Numbered from the stretch's first letter, positions 1-8,847 are shown. The stretch is 23,294 nt of DNA from JACKOB01 sp024234575 (GCA_051208035.1 JBPJFZ010000024.1:1-23294), one strand, 5' to 3'. Numbers and translations are program-made. Notes: generated by a model from the sequence alone, not told the origin.

Positions 1-1
1 T

Positions 2-1189
2 GATGTTATCTCCCATAAAGTGACCTACCGGCTGGCACAACGGCAAGCCAGCTATCTCATTATCGAAGAACGTCGTCCAGTCATTAAGGAAAAAACCACA
101 ACAAAGCTAATCAGTACGCCGGCACCTGCACGGGTACTCGACAACAGTATTGCGGATGTCAGCTTTTTAGCCGGGATGCTCATCGACAAGTTTCTTTACC
201 ATTTACCACTTCATCGTCAACACCAACGGTTGTCAGAAGCAGGCATCACACTGTCTCGGAGTGTGCTAACCCGATTGGTGGCTAAAGCCATCGCATTGCT
301 AAAGCCCATTGCCGAAGCGCAATACCGCCATGTATTGATGAGTCAGGTACTGGCGATTGATGAAACACCGATCAAAGCGGGAAGAAAAGCCCCTGGTAAA
401 CTAAAACAAGGGTGTTTTTGGCCGATGTATGGTGATCATGACGAAATCGTCTTTCATTACTGTGCAGGAAAATCAGGCAATCAATTGGCATCGTTACTGG
501 AAGGTTTCCAGGGAACACTGCTGACTGACGGCAACACTACCTATGAGCGCTATGCGGCAAAAACCGCGGGCATCACCCATGCTCAATGTTGGGCGCATAC
601 GCGCCGTCAGTTTGAGAAGGCATTAAAAATGGAGCCGGAAGCGGCAGGAGAAGCACTCGATATCATCGGTGCCATGTACAGTCATGAAACAGTGATTCGG
701 GAGAGAAAGCTTACCAGCAAGGTAAAGTTGGATTACCGCGTGAAACATATAGAGCCGGTGATGCAGGTATTCTGGCAATGGTGTGACCGGCAATGCCAAC
801 GACATGACCTGACACCAACAAACCCGTTAACACAAGCATTGTCCTATGCCATGAAGCGTCATAAATCTCTCAAGGTTTGTTTGAGTGATCCGGATGTAGC
901 ACTAGACACCAATCATTTGGAGAGAGGACTTCGCCCTATCCCCATGGGTAAAAAGTCATGGTTGTTTTGTTGGACAGAATCAGGCGCTGAAGACGTAGCG
1001 ACGATTCAAAGTTTAATAGCTACTTGTCGTCTGCATAAAGTAAGCGCCTATGAATACCTGGTGGATGTGCTACAGCGTGTTGCCATTCATCCCGCGAAAC
1101 AGGTAGAAGAATTAACCCCTCGCGTCTGGAAGAAAAGGTTTGCAAACACTCCGATGCGCTCAGTGATAGATAAACGAAATGAAAATTGA
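2..1189 (+). CDS. tnpC: IS66 family transposase (TnpC), 5' end outside window
   Basis: DDE transposase that moves the IS66 element. The frame is open to the left edge of the window, so the GTG at 20 is not the true start; about 395 of the usual 500 or so residues are present. Counting from that GTG, the catalytic triad is visible as D114 (LAIDETPIK), D170 (LLTDGNTTYERY) and E301 (TNHLERGLRPI), with the family's C/H-rich CWAHTRRQF segment at 190-198. The C-terminal 60 residues (TCRLHKVSAYEYL onward) match the IS66 C-terminal domain. The zinc-finger N-terminus is mostly missing because of the window edge. No internal stop or frameshift is seen, so the gene may be intact. It overlaps the next ORF by 11 bp. 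Confidence 0.95.
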   Translation, partial: DVISHKVTYRLAQRQASYLIIEERRPVIKEKTTTKLISTPAPARVLDNSIADVSFLAGMLIDKFLYHLPLHRQHQRLSEAGITLSRSVLTRLVAKAIALLKPIAEAQYRHVLMSQVLAIDETPIKAGRKAPGKLKQGCFWPMYGDHDEIVFHYCAGKSGNQLASLLEGFQGTLLTDGNTTYERYAAKTAGITHAQCWAHTRRQFEKALKMEPEAAGEALDIIGAMYSHETVIRERKLTSKVKLDYRVKHIEPVMQVFWQWCDRQCQRHDLTPTNPLTQALSYAMKRHKSLKVCLSDPDVALDTNHLERGLRPIPMGKKSWLFCWTESGAEDVATIQSLIATCRLHKVSAYEYLVDVLQRVAIHPAKQVEELTPRVWKKRFANTPMRSVIDKRNEN

Positions 1190-1448
1190 AGATTTAACCA
1201 TTGACCAGTTACTGGATTTAAATGATCTAATCTGCCGCAGAATTGATCAATTGCGAGCAAGACAGGCCATGGAAGCTATTTGCAGACTAAGGTTGGGTGT
1301 ACAGGTCCACTTTGACGCAGCTGAAGGCCGTGTATTCGGGCGAGTCATCAAAATAAACCGCAAGACGATAGTTGTTGAGTCGGAAGACCGACGCCAATGG
1401 AAATTACCTGCAGCGATGGTTGCCCCGATCAAAGACGCCTTGGTTTGA
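1179..1448 (+). CDS. small IS66-associated protein, SH3/KOW-like
   Basis: An 89-residue protein whose ATG lies inside the end of tnpC (11-bp overlap) and whose stop lies 8 bp before the inferred IS end. It is therefore carried within the element and probably translationally coupled to tnpC. Residues 1-35 look helical (IEDLTIDQLLDLNDLI, then RRIDQLRARQ). Residues 38-80 alternate beta-type segments (VQVHFDAAEGRVFGRVIKI, KTIVVESEDRRQWKLPAAMV), which resembles a small SH3/KOW-like barrel. No catalytic motif is visible. The function is unknown; a nucleic-acid-binding or regulatory role for the transposase is possible but unproven. Confidence 0.75.
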   Translation: MKIEDLTIDQLLDLNDLICRRIDQLRARQAMEAICRLRLGVQVHFDAAEGRVFGRVIKINRKTIVVESEDRRQWKLPAAMVAPIKDALV

Positions 1449-1452
1449 GCGG

Positions 1453-4083
1453 TTACCTAATATTGCGCAGAAGCACATCAGCTTTAGAGTCACCATTTAT
1501 ATCCGCATAGGACATTAACCGCCATACGCTCCTATCTGGTTTAGGTATCGAGCCATCAGGTAGTGTAATAAATGCATGACTTGTGACGGTTATTCCATTC
1601 AGTTGCCACAAATACACCGCCCCATCCCCTACATTTTGCAGAAGAAGATCACCCTTCCCATCCCCGTTAGAATCACCTACACCAATCGTCTGCCATAAAG
1701 CAGGAGGCGCCATTGCGACCGAACCATCGCTAAGCAAAGCTGAACCATGAGAAGTTATCACTTTGCCATCAAGCCTCCAAATATAGAGCGACCCATCTTG
1801 TAGATTCCTCCAAATCAAATCGGCCTTTCCATCGCCATTCGTATCCTCAATGGCGATTCCGGACCACTGAGCCATACCAGGTTTAGGAATCGAACCATCG
1901 GAAAGCGCTACAAAACCATGGGATTGAATCACCCCACCATCCATTTCCCAAAAATAGACACTATTATCACCTCGATTCCACCAATACATATCTTCTTTAC
2001 CATCGCCAGTTGAATCACCTGCGCCCAAAAATACCCATGCAGACGAGAATATCCTTGGCACAGTTCCATCAAGCAAAGCTAACGAACGGTGAGACGTTAT
2101 CGTGGATCCATCTAGCAACCACGTATAAAGCATCCCATCATAATTATTTCTGAGCAAAATATCCGTCTTGCTATCTCCGTTAAGATCTAACAGGCTTTCC
2201 AGAACCCATTCCCCATTTCCAGGCGTGGGTATTACTCCGCCAGTTAAGGCAATATAGCTATGGTCAGCGATTAAAGTTGAATCAAGGCTCCACAAGTAAA
2301 ATGAACCACTTTGCTTGCTCCGAAGAAACATGTCGGACTTCCCATCACCATTAGCATCCATTTTATGGCTAACTTTCGTCACCTCTGAAAAATTTCCTGC
2401 AACTATAACGGTATCATCCACGAGACTTAAACTAACAACTTGCGGGGGAGGAGCCACCCACACTTTATTGGTATCACTGTTAATACCCGCGCGATACCGG
2501 ACAATGTGCGAACCTAGAATCAGCCCGGAGAGTGTATCCCCACTCTCATGCCACTCACCTCCATCCAAATTCCACTGACCGCCATCCTGAAGGGCTCCAC
2601 TAGGAGATATGACCACCGATACTGAACCTTGGCCGTAAGCCGATAGCGCCGCATAAACCGAAATTCTTTGTTTTACAACACCATTCCTGAAATCCGTGAC
2701 GGGCACTCCTGATGCTTTTAATGTACTTTCTATATCATTGACGCTTGCACTATTGACCGCCGCTTTAATCACTGCGAATGCGGCAGCTACGTGAGGTGCG
2801 GCCATAGAGGTCCCTTGCCAGGTCGAATAGCCCGATCCGGGAATGGATGATGTGATCCAGCGTCCAGGAGCCAATAGGTCTATTAAGGCCGAGCTATTTG
2901 AAAATGAAGACACCGAGTCTTGGCTAGAACCATTCGACCCATCGTCAACAGAGCCAACTGCAATTGCAGAAGAAATACAGGCAGGAGCACTAATAGTAGT
3001 GCTATAGCCGTTATTGCCAGAGGCTATAACTGTCGCAATACCCACTGATTTCAAGTTATCTATGATGGGCTTTAGCGGGTTAGAATCACAGTGCTGCCCA
3101 TAACTTCCCCCCCCTAAACTCATATTCACAGCGGCGATGTTGTAGGTAGATCGAAGAGCATACACACGCTCTAATGCCTTGATCTGGTCAGAGCTATAAG
3201 ACAGGGCTTTACCACCAATATTAGTAAACACATTTATGGCAATAATTTTTGATCCAGGCGCGACGCCATAAAGTGATCCGTTATTGCCTGCGATCGATCC
3301 GGCCACATGAGTCCCATGATCACACCCCTGAACAGCCAAGTTACAATTCATTCCCGACCCACCCGCAATAGATGCGGTAAGCCCGCCGGGGCACAAACTA
3401 GCCCCCCCTCCGATTCCCCCAGCGTTTGAGTAGCAAGCTTCGGAAACAACAACTCCTGCCAAAAAAGGATGAGTTTTATCTACACCCGTGTCCAGCACCG
3501 CCACGGCCTGCCCCGCACCTGTATACCCCTGCGATCGAGCAGCATTAGCCCCTATTTGGATCGTACTTTCCTCCATCGAAAGCTCGTATAGCTCATCCAT
3601 CGATATATCTTGAACATCATCTAGCTCCGATAGGTAAAGAGCATCATCATGATTCAAACGCAGAACAAGCAATGGAACCGTTTCAAATTGAACATTTTTC
3701 CGGTTGAAATTTTTTTTCCTTTTTACTTTAAGACCATCCAAGACCCTTGACTGCAGCCCCTTAATTCTCTGGCGCTGAGCAAGTTTCTCATTTTTACCCA
3801 ATGAGCCGTCTGGCTGAAAATCCGTGTTTAGCCTCACAATTACTTGTTTTTCTTCATATGCCGGAAGGGTGCTAAAGAGTGTTTGTAGCTGCACTGTCAG
3901 TCGCTGCTTCTTTTGAGATAGGGACTCCGAATGCATTGTGCGAGGAAGAGAGTTTTTTGTGTCAGCATTGACTCTGGGATCTTGGTCCTTTGGCGACACA
4001 CCGCCGTGCAGTGATGTTGACATCAGCACAAGAAACAGTAAAACAATACAATCTAATCCCCGGTTGGCTTGCCGCTCGACCAT
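1453..4083 (-). CDS. secreted subtilisin-like (S8) serine protease with calcium-loop repeats, 3'-truncated
   Basis: Extracellular serine protease of 876 residues. The ATG at 4083 is preferred over an upstream one at 4188: an AAGAG ribosome site lies 5 bp before it, and it places a signal peptide (hydrophobic CIVLLFLVLMSTSL) at the N-terminus. Residues 65-165 look like an I9-type inhibitory propeptide. The S8 domain follows, with catalytic D198 (AVLDTGVD), H256 (DHGTHVAG), S426 (GTSMAAPHV) and oxyanion N357 (ASGNNG). Next comes a beta domain (near 487-535, SVSVVISPSGA...GGQWNLDGGEW). The C-terminal half has six FG-GAP/VCBS-like repeats, each with a calcium loop D-x-x-G-D-x-K-x-D. The protein stops 15 residues after the start of the sixth loop. 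Its TAA stop codon lies in the IS66 terminus, so the original C-terminus has been lost. Activity of the protease domain need not be lost. Confidence 0.9.
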   Translation of the reverse strand: MVERQANRGLDCIVLLFLVLMSTSLHGGVSPKDQDPRVNADTKNSLPRTMHSESLSQKKQRLTVQLQTLFSTLPAYEEKQVIVRLNTDFQPDGSLGKNEKLAQRQRIKGLQSRVLDGLKVKRKKNFNRKNVQFETVPLLVLRLNHDDALYLSELDDVQDISMDELYELSMEESTIQIGANAARSQGYTGAGQAVAVLDTGVDKTHPFLAGVVVSEACYSNAGGIGGGASLCPGGLTASIAGGSGMNCNLAVQGCDHGTHVAGSIAGNNGSLYGVAPGSKIIAINVFTNIGGKALSYSSDQIKALERVYALRSTYNIAAVNMSLGGGSYGQHCDSNPLKPIIDNLKSVGIATVIASGNNGYSTTISAPACISSAIAVGSVDDGSNGSSQDSVSSFSNSSALIDLLAPGRWITSSIPGSGYSTWQGTSMAAPHVAAAFAVIKAAVNSASVNDIESTLKASGVPVTDFRNGVVKQRISVYAALSAYGQGSVSVVISPSGALQDGGQWNLDGGEWHESGDTLSGLILGSHIVRYRAGINSDTNKVWVAPPPQVVSLSLVDDTVIVAGNFSEVTKVSHKMDANGDGKSDMFLRSKQSGSFYLWSLDSTLIADHSYIALTGGVIPTPGNGEWVLESLLDLNGDSKTDILLRNNYDGMLYTWLLDGSTITSHRSLALLDGTVPRIFSSAWVFLGAGDSTGDGKEDMYWWNRGDNSVYFWEMDGGVIQSHGFVALSDGSIPKPGMAQWSGIAIEDTNGDGKADLIWRNLQDGSLYIWRLDGKVITSHGSALLSDGSVAMAPPALWQTIGVGDSNGDGKGDLLLQNVGDGAVYLWQLNGITVTSHAFITLPDGSIPKPDRSVWRLMSYADINGDSKADVLLRNIR
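1456..2358 (-). repeat. six 57-codon (171-bp) calcium-loop repeats, the last one cut
   Basis: The first Asp of each D-x-x-G-D-x-K-x-D loop falls at codons whose first base is 2358, 2187, 2016, 1845, 1674 and 1503 on the minus strand. The period is exactly 171 bp each time. Each unit also repeats LYxWxLDG-x-x-I-x-SH and LxDGSxPxP motifs. The sixth unit ends after about 16 residues at the IS66 border. Repeats of this FG-GAP/VCBS type usually form calcium-bound beta-propeller or adhesive domains in secreted proteins. Confidence 0.85.
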
Positions 4084-4298
4084 AGTAACTCTTGTATAAA
4101 GTCGCAAAAGTGAAGACTCGTCACAGATGAAAAACCGGTACAAACCCTCAGAGAGGGGATATAGGCGGAACTCAAAATACTGAGACACTCGTCACAAATA
4201 TGCGCCACTAAACATCATAGTAAAAGTGTATTTTTGTATATTTATTATGCTAAAACCATCAAAGGTGGGATGTTGTGTCGCCTAAAGTCTTTCCGCTG

Positions 4299-5462
4299 CT
4301 AAAGAAGGCTCTGCAAACTTTTTCTTACAACTTCGCAAACAGATAATTGCTCACTCTGACTTAAACTGGGATATATCGGCAATGAAACGCATCTAGAGTA
4401 GAAATCCTGAGTCGCGGGAAGCGAAAAGGATTTGCCTAATGCCGACACATAATAAGGTTGGGTATGGACTGGAATATAGTGACATCCAACCGCAATATTG
4501 GACTTCCACATTAAATTGACAAAATCATCTCGTCGATCACGAAGTGACTTATCTAAAACAAAAGTACATAAATGAAATGCAGATTTTGCCACATCAGAAA
4601 GCTGTTGAAACCGCAAATCTAAGCCTCTCAGCTGCTCTCTATAGAGTCTAGCAATTTCTTCACGACGCAGTATGAAGCTATCCAGACGTTTTAATTGACT
4701 AAACCCGAGAGCCGCATGCACGTCGCTAAGTCGATAATTATAACCCAACAATTGCTGTTCATAATAAAAGCGGTTAGTCGATGGGCTTATGAAATGATCA
4801 GGTCTTTTTTCTATACCATGACTTGCAAAACATTTTGCACGTTCATACAGGGATGCATCATTTGTAACAATTGCCCCTCCCTCCGCCGATGTGATGCTTT
4901 TTACCGGATGAAAACTGAATACGGTTAAATCAGCGAATCTACATCGTCCGACCTTTTCATTTAAATAAGAGCCACCCAATGCATGCGCCGCATCTTCTAT
5001 AACTTTAATCTCGTATGCATTCGCTAGCAAAGATACAGCTTTCATATCACAAGACTCTCCAGCAAAATGCACAACAATAAGCACCTTAGGCAACCTACCG
5101 ACTTTAGCCGCAGCTTCTAATTTTGCAGCAAGCAAATCAACGGAGAGATTAAAAGTGTCCGGGTCAATATCAACGAACTCTACATCAGCACCACAATACA
5201 AAGCACAGTTAGCAGACGCGACAAAAGTATTCGAAACGGTCCAAACCCTGTCGCCAGTTGACACCCCCAATGCCAGGCAAGCAAGGTGCAACGCCGCAGT
5301 ACCATTACTACATGCCACAGCGTACGCAGCCCCGGTATAATCACATAATGCTTGTTCAAAACGTCCAACTACTGGCCCCTGCGTTAAGAAATCAGATAGC
5401 AATACAGAAGTTACTGCATCAATATCGGATTGGTCTATAGACTGCTTACCATAATTAATCAT
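4299..5462 (-). CDS. pseC: UDP-4-amino-4,6-dideoxy-N-acetyl-beta-L-altrosamine transaminase
   Basis: PLP-dependent sugar aminotransferase of the DegT/DnrJ/EryC1 family, 387 residues (normal length). It performs the second step of CMP-pseudaminic acid synthesis, transferring an amino group from glutamate to C4 of the 4-keto sugar made by PseB. The PLP lysine is K188 in FSFHPVKSITSAEGGAIVTN, a string typical of PseC, and D157 (VIEDAAHALG) contacts the pyridine nitrogen. SNGTAALH near 52-59 is the cofactor phosphate region. Its ATG overlaps the pseB stop as ATGA, showing translational coupling. It is the last gene of the maf-pseB-pseC unit. The later steps (PseH, PseG, PseI, PseF) are not in the window. 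Confidence 0.92.
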   Translation of the reverse strand: MINYGKQSIDQSDIDAVTSVLLSDFLTQGPVVGRFEQALCDYTGAAYAVACSNGTAALHLACLALGVSTGDRVWTVSNTFVASANCALYCGADVEFVDIDPDTFNLSVDLLAAKLEAAAKVGRLPKVLIVVHFAGESCDMKAVSLLANAYEIKVIEDAAHALGGSYLNEKVGRCRFADLTVFSFHPVKSITSAEGGAIVTNDASLYERAKCFASHGIEKRPDHFISPSTNRFYYEQQLLGYNYRLSDVHAALGFSQLKRLDSFILRREEIARLYREQLRGLDLRFQQLSDVAKSAFHLCTFVLDKSLRDRRDDFVNLMWKSNIAVGCHYIPVHTQPYYVSALGKSFSLPATQDFYSRCVSLPIYPSLSQSEQLSVCEVVRKSLQSLL

Positions 5463-6457
5463 GAAAGCTGGCTATTAAGTTTTTGCAACTGTTGTATCGA
5501 CAAAAACTCTTCGTTGGTGCCTGAGCAGTACTCAAACATTTCTTCTACCTGCCGCCCAATTTCTCCTTCTGTAGATGTGCTATAGCGTATAGAATCATCA
5601 AAAAATTTAATTGCAGGTGCTATTACAAAGTAATCTTTAAATTCATATGTATCCCTAGAGCCTTCTGCAGGGCACATAATCTCATGTACCTTCTCTCCAG
5701 GACGAATACCTACCACGTCTATCTGGCCGTCAAGGTCTACCGCTTTGACTAAATCAACAATCTTTACCGATGGTAACTTTGGGACAAATATTTCCCCCCC
5801 TTTCATGAGACCAAAACTACGCACGACAAACTCCACGCCCTGTTCAAGGGTAATCCAAAAACGTGTCATTCTCTCATCGGTCACAGGGTAAACTTTTTTC
5901 CCTTCCTGCTTGATTTTTTCATATTTTTGTAATACAGAGCCTCTTGAACCAACAACATTCCCATAACGCACAACAGAAAAACGAGTCCCCCTACCCCCGG
6001 CCAGGTTATTCCCCGCAACGAAAAGTTTGTCGGAAGCAAGTTTAGTTGCGCCATAGAGATTTATGGGGTTAGCAGCTTTATCCGTTGATAGAGCAATTAC
6101 TTTTTTAACACCAGCGGCAATTGCCGCTTCAATAACATTCTGTCCACCAAGGATGTTAGTCTTTATACATTCCATAGGGTTATATTCAGCCGCCGGAACC
6201 TGTTTAAGGGCGGCAGCATGAACAACAAAGTCAACATCATGCATCGCTGTAATCAATCGAGACTTGTCGCGAACATCACCTATAAAAAACCTCATGCTAG
6301 AGCTATTGACGTCTTGCTCCATCTCATATTGTTTAAGCTCATCCCTAGAGTAAACCACCACACGCTTTGGCGTATAGTTAGCCAATAAACAGGACACGAA
6401 ACGACGTCCGAAAGAACCGGTTCCACCGGTAATCAGAATTGATTTGCCATTGAACAC
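5459..6457 (-). CDS. pseB: UDP-N-acetylglucosamine 4,6-dehydratase (inverting)
   Basis: Extended short-chain dehydrogenase of 332 residues that opens pseudaminic acid synthesis. It dehydrates UDP-GlcNAc and epimerises C5 to give the 4-keto-6-deoxy-L-arabino sugar used by PseC. Visible motifs are the NAD(P)-binding TGGTGSFG at 10-17, STDKAANP at 124-131 and the catalytic YGATK at 135-139. The start is GTG at 6457, with TGGAG 8 bp upstream. The gene follows maf by 29 bp and overlaps pseC by 4 bp, so the three genes are probably one transcript. PseB is favoured over other GlcNAc dehydratases (FlaA1/CapD types) because of its short length and the adjacent PseC. Confidence 0.92.
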   Translation of the reverse strand: MFNGKSILITGGTGSFGRRFVSCLLANYTPKRVVVYSRDELKQYEMEQDVNSSSMRFFIGDVRDKSRLITAMHDVDFVVHAAALKQVPAAEYNPMECIKTNILGGQNVIEAAIAAGVKKVIALSTDKAANPINLYGATKLASDKLFVAGNNLAGGRGTRFSVVRYGNVVGSRGSVLQKYEKIKQEGKKVYPVTDERMTRFWITLEQGVEFVVRSFGLMKGGEIFVPKLPSVKIVDLVKAVDLDGQIDVVGIRPGEKVHEIMCPAEGSRDTYEFKDYFVIAPAIKFFDDSIRYSTSTEGEIGRQVEEMFEYCSGTNEEFLSIQQLQKLNSQLS

Positions 6458-6486
6458 GCTTTTACTCCAGTCATCAGTAGAATCCT

Positions 6487-8628
6487 TTATGCAGGAGAAT
6501 ACTTATTATCTTTGAACATATAACCTGAGAACTCAAACTCGATATCATCAGGCACGATTTCTTCTTTCTGAACCGAATATCCACAATAACTCCAATATAT
6601 TTCACTAACCAATGCACGGGAAATTGATTGATGAATCATATAATCATCAACACTGTCTGATTCATTGGACAGTATTTCAAGATATCTTGTCTCCGCTAAC
6701 TCCAAGCATCGTATAAACTGCGTTTGCCATGTTTTCATATAACCGGAAATTACTTCGGGGCTCATTAAATAAACATGTGTATACCCCGCAAGCAAAAAAT
6801 GCCACACCGAGCCTCGAATAAAGTAGTAAAAAGCTCTATCAGTCTGCTCCATTTCCGCAAATAATGCGGCGACCCTAGAACAAAAAACTGTCATCGACTT
6901 TTTATCTATTAAAGGTTTTAGTTCGAGCCAGTCATTGAATAATTTGAGTATTCTGCGAAAGCTTTGCTCAACGTTACGTCCAAAACCCTCAATCCTCTTT
7001 GAAGAAACCGGCTTGTCATGGGCGCCAAACAAGCTGGCGAGCATAGATTCTTTACTGTGGCTTATCGTTGTCAGCGTTTCCTTAACACACCCGCTTGCCA
7101 ACCACTCAGTGTGCTCCAGCTTTGCGCCATCCGAACAATTAAATACCGAAGCTTCGCCTTTAGCGTACAAAAGGTTTTCTATCCGTCTCTTCGATGTATA
7201 CAAAAACAAAGTAGTTTGAACATGACCACCACTGGAGGACGGCACTTTAATCAAATCCTTCGTATCGACCTTATAGTTGTCCTTCACCGTGGTGCTGTAA
7301 TAGATTGAACCACCGGCGTGATGCTGCCCCGCATCCGGAAACCCATAATCCAACCCGAACAGATATACTTGCTTAAATCCAATTTTAAAAACCAAGGCCA
7401 AAGCCGCATTCGTGCATGTTGGGGTAGCATTGGCAATAACGTCTTTACTTTCTCCAAACCAGTGCGCAAGCGGACCATCATCTTTAAAGAAAAGTCTTGA
7501 CTCTCCGAATAAATCAAACATCAATGGGTTCAATTGGGCAGCCCCAACAAGTCTCACGGACTTCATGTAGGCTTTGTCTTCCGTCAGGCTTTGCGTGGCA
7601 AACGTGTTATAGTCGGACTCAAGTTCGACCTGAATATCAGGCACAATTCCGTGACTCCACAGGGCTCGCAAGGCTGTGCCGCAAGAAATAATAATAGCTT
7701 TATCTTTAATTGCTTTAAGATCTTCTATACGTTTGTCTAGAGAAGGCCCTGAGCCGACAACACATACAGGCACATTTTCCGCGTCCAGTTTCGACGCGCG
7801 GAGCGGTGGAATTCTCGCTCTAAAATTATGCAACGCATTATTTAGTTGATTGAGTTCGTCATCAAGATTTCCGAAAGAGAATAAATGCACATAAAGATCT
7901 GAATTCACCATCTCGGTAATGCGATCATGCTCGGGATTGCTCAAATGATTATAGAATAGTGTTGTAGCAGGAAAAATCGGGCAGAACTTGATCAGAAAAT
8001 TCCACAAAGAGGCATACTTCTGAGCCTCCGTTGCGTGTCCAGGAACTAAAACAAAAGTAAAGGAGCGTGCCGGTTCTGCCAAGAACGGCCCGGCAATGCC
8101 TGCCCAATCAACAGAGTAAAGGCTGGCGGCAAACTGATCGAGGTCCGATTCGAAAACCAATACATGTTGAATTTCGCGAATTTTACATAAGATATCGATA
8201 TGCTTTCCTAACCCAACTCCCATAAAGGTTACCAGCGGAAAAAAATTGTCTAACTCGTAACCATTAAATGTATTACCTTGCTTATGATACGACTCATACA
8301 CCCGTGAAATGGATTGGGCAAAAAAGCGTTGGTTTTTGTATGCATCCCTAGCTAACGGCATAAAAGATTTAATCTTCGAACCATAGTCATAGGCCGACAA
8401 GAAAGTTGCAACTTCCCTTTTGGCATAATCAGTAGAGCGTCCGCCATAGAGTTGCTTGCCATCTATGATGATATCCACTTCATTATTCTGCGGCAGAATA
8501 TCGACTTTGGCATGTTGCATTTGATACTCAGCAAAGTGCTGGTAGATACCGGGATAGCTTACCCGAAAGAACTCCAGATTCTTCGCGCGCATATCGAGGT
8601 ATTTTTGAACAGGGTTTATAGTGGCCAT
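6487..8628 (-). CDS. Maf-type flagellin glycosyltransferase (motility accessory factor, DUF115/MptE-like core)
   Basis: A 713-residue cytoplasmic protein of the motility-associated-factor family, which transfers nonulosonic acids such as pseudaminic acid to flagellin Ser/Thr before export. The core domain (PF01973-like) is centred on VVGSGPSLDKRIEDL at 291-305, with IISCGTALRAL at 313-323, PDIQVELESD at 330-339, and TNAALALVFKIGFKQVYLFG followed by LDYGF and HHAGGS near 406-440. The N-terminal 270 residues and C-terminal 200 residues are the variable flanking domains of the family. It heads the minus-strand operon with pseB and pseC and is divergent from flagellin 540 bp away, which supports flagellin as the acceptor. 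The ribosome site before the ATG is weak. The exact sugar is inferred from the PseBC neighbours. Confidence 0.88.
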   Translation of the reverse strand: MATINPVQKYLDMRAKNLEFFRVSYPGIYQHFAEYQMQHAKVDILPQNNEVDIIIDGKQLYGGRSTDYAKREVATFLSAYDYGSKIKSFMPLARDAYKNQRFFAQSISRVYESYHKQGNTFNGYELDNFFPLVTFMGVGLGKHIDILCKIREIQHVLVFESDLDQFAASLYSVDWAGIAGPFLAEPARSFTFVLVPGHATEAQKYASLWNFLIKFCPIFPATTLFYNHLSNPEHDRITEMVNSDLYVHLFSFGNLDDELNQLNNALHNFRARIPPLRASKLDAENVPVCVVGSGPSLDKRIEDLKAIKDKAIIISCGTALRALWSHGIVPDIQVELESDYNTFATQSLTEDKAYMKSVRLVGAAQLNPLMFDLFGESRLFFKDDGPLAHWFGESKDVIANATPTCTNAALALVFKIGFKQVYLFGLDYGFPDAGQHHAGGSIYYSTTVKDNYKVDTKDLIKVPSSSGGHVQTTLFLYTSKRRIENLLYAKGEASVFNCSDGAKLEHTEWLASGCVKETLTTISHSKESMLASLFGAHDKPVSSKRIEGFGRNVEQSFRRILKLFNDWLELKPLIDKKSMTVFCSRVAALFAEMEQTDRAFYYFIRGSVWHFLLAGYTHVYLMSPEVISGYMKTWQTQFIRCLELAETRYLEILSNESDSVDDYMIHQSISRALVSEIYWSYCGYSVQKEEIVPDDIEFEFSGYMFKDNKYSPA

Positions 8629-8785
8629 TATTATTTTAGTTTTCTTTTGTCTAGAGTTTGCAAGGAACTTACGGCTTTAACGCACCTGCTATTGCCTTTC
8701 GTTTAATCACCCTTTTCTTGTCGAAACTGGCGAAACAATCTCACACCTAATCTCTGAAAGCTTTGAACTCCATCAATATAGCCTC

Positions 8786-8815
8786 TTAATAACTTTTGAC
8801 ACAACTAAATGTCAA
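8786..8815 (-). promoter_or_regulatory. candidate sigma-70 promoter for the maf-pseB-pseC operon
   Basis: On the minus strand a perfect -35 box TTGACA (8810-8815) is followed after 18 bp by TATTAA (8786-8791, 4 of 6 matches to TATAAT). It faces maf, about 150 bp from its ATG. The -10 box and the spacing are imperfect, so this is tentative. Confidence 0.35.
8796..8815. promoter_or_regulatory. palindrome TTGACA-N8-TGTCAA, possible operator
   Basis: Two perfect 6-bp arms lie 8 bp apart, 14 bp centre to centre. The right arm doubles as the minus-strand -35 box of the candidate maf promoter, so a dimeric regulator bound here would block or modulate that promoter. The regulator is unknown. Confidence 0.35.
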
Positions 8816-8847
8816 TATTGCTTCATTATCGAGGTGGAGATACCACT

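Larger units (their letters stand above)
1..1456 (+). mobile_element. IS66-family insertion sequence, right part (left end outside window)
   Basis: This stretch holds the 3' part of the IS66 transposase and a short overlapping ORF. It ends at a terminus whose inward-read strand begins GTAACCGCTC, on the complement of 1447-1456. IS66-family ends are known to begin 5'-GTAA and to make 8-bp target duplications. The border at 1456 is inferred from that rule and from the neighbouring protease gene, which stops in mid-repeat at exactly this point. The first flanking bases, ctaatatt (1457-1464), are the predicted target duplication. The left end and the orfA/orfB-type genes would lie before position 1. 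Confidence 0.8.

Noticed and set aside
4084..4188. Longer protease start at 4188
   Set aside because: It would put 35 non-signal residues before the signal peptide; the internal ATG at 4083 has a ribosome site.
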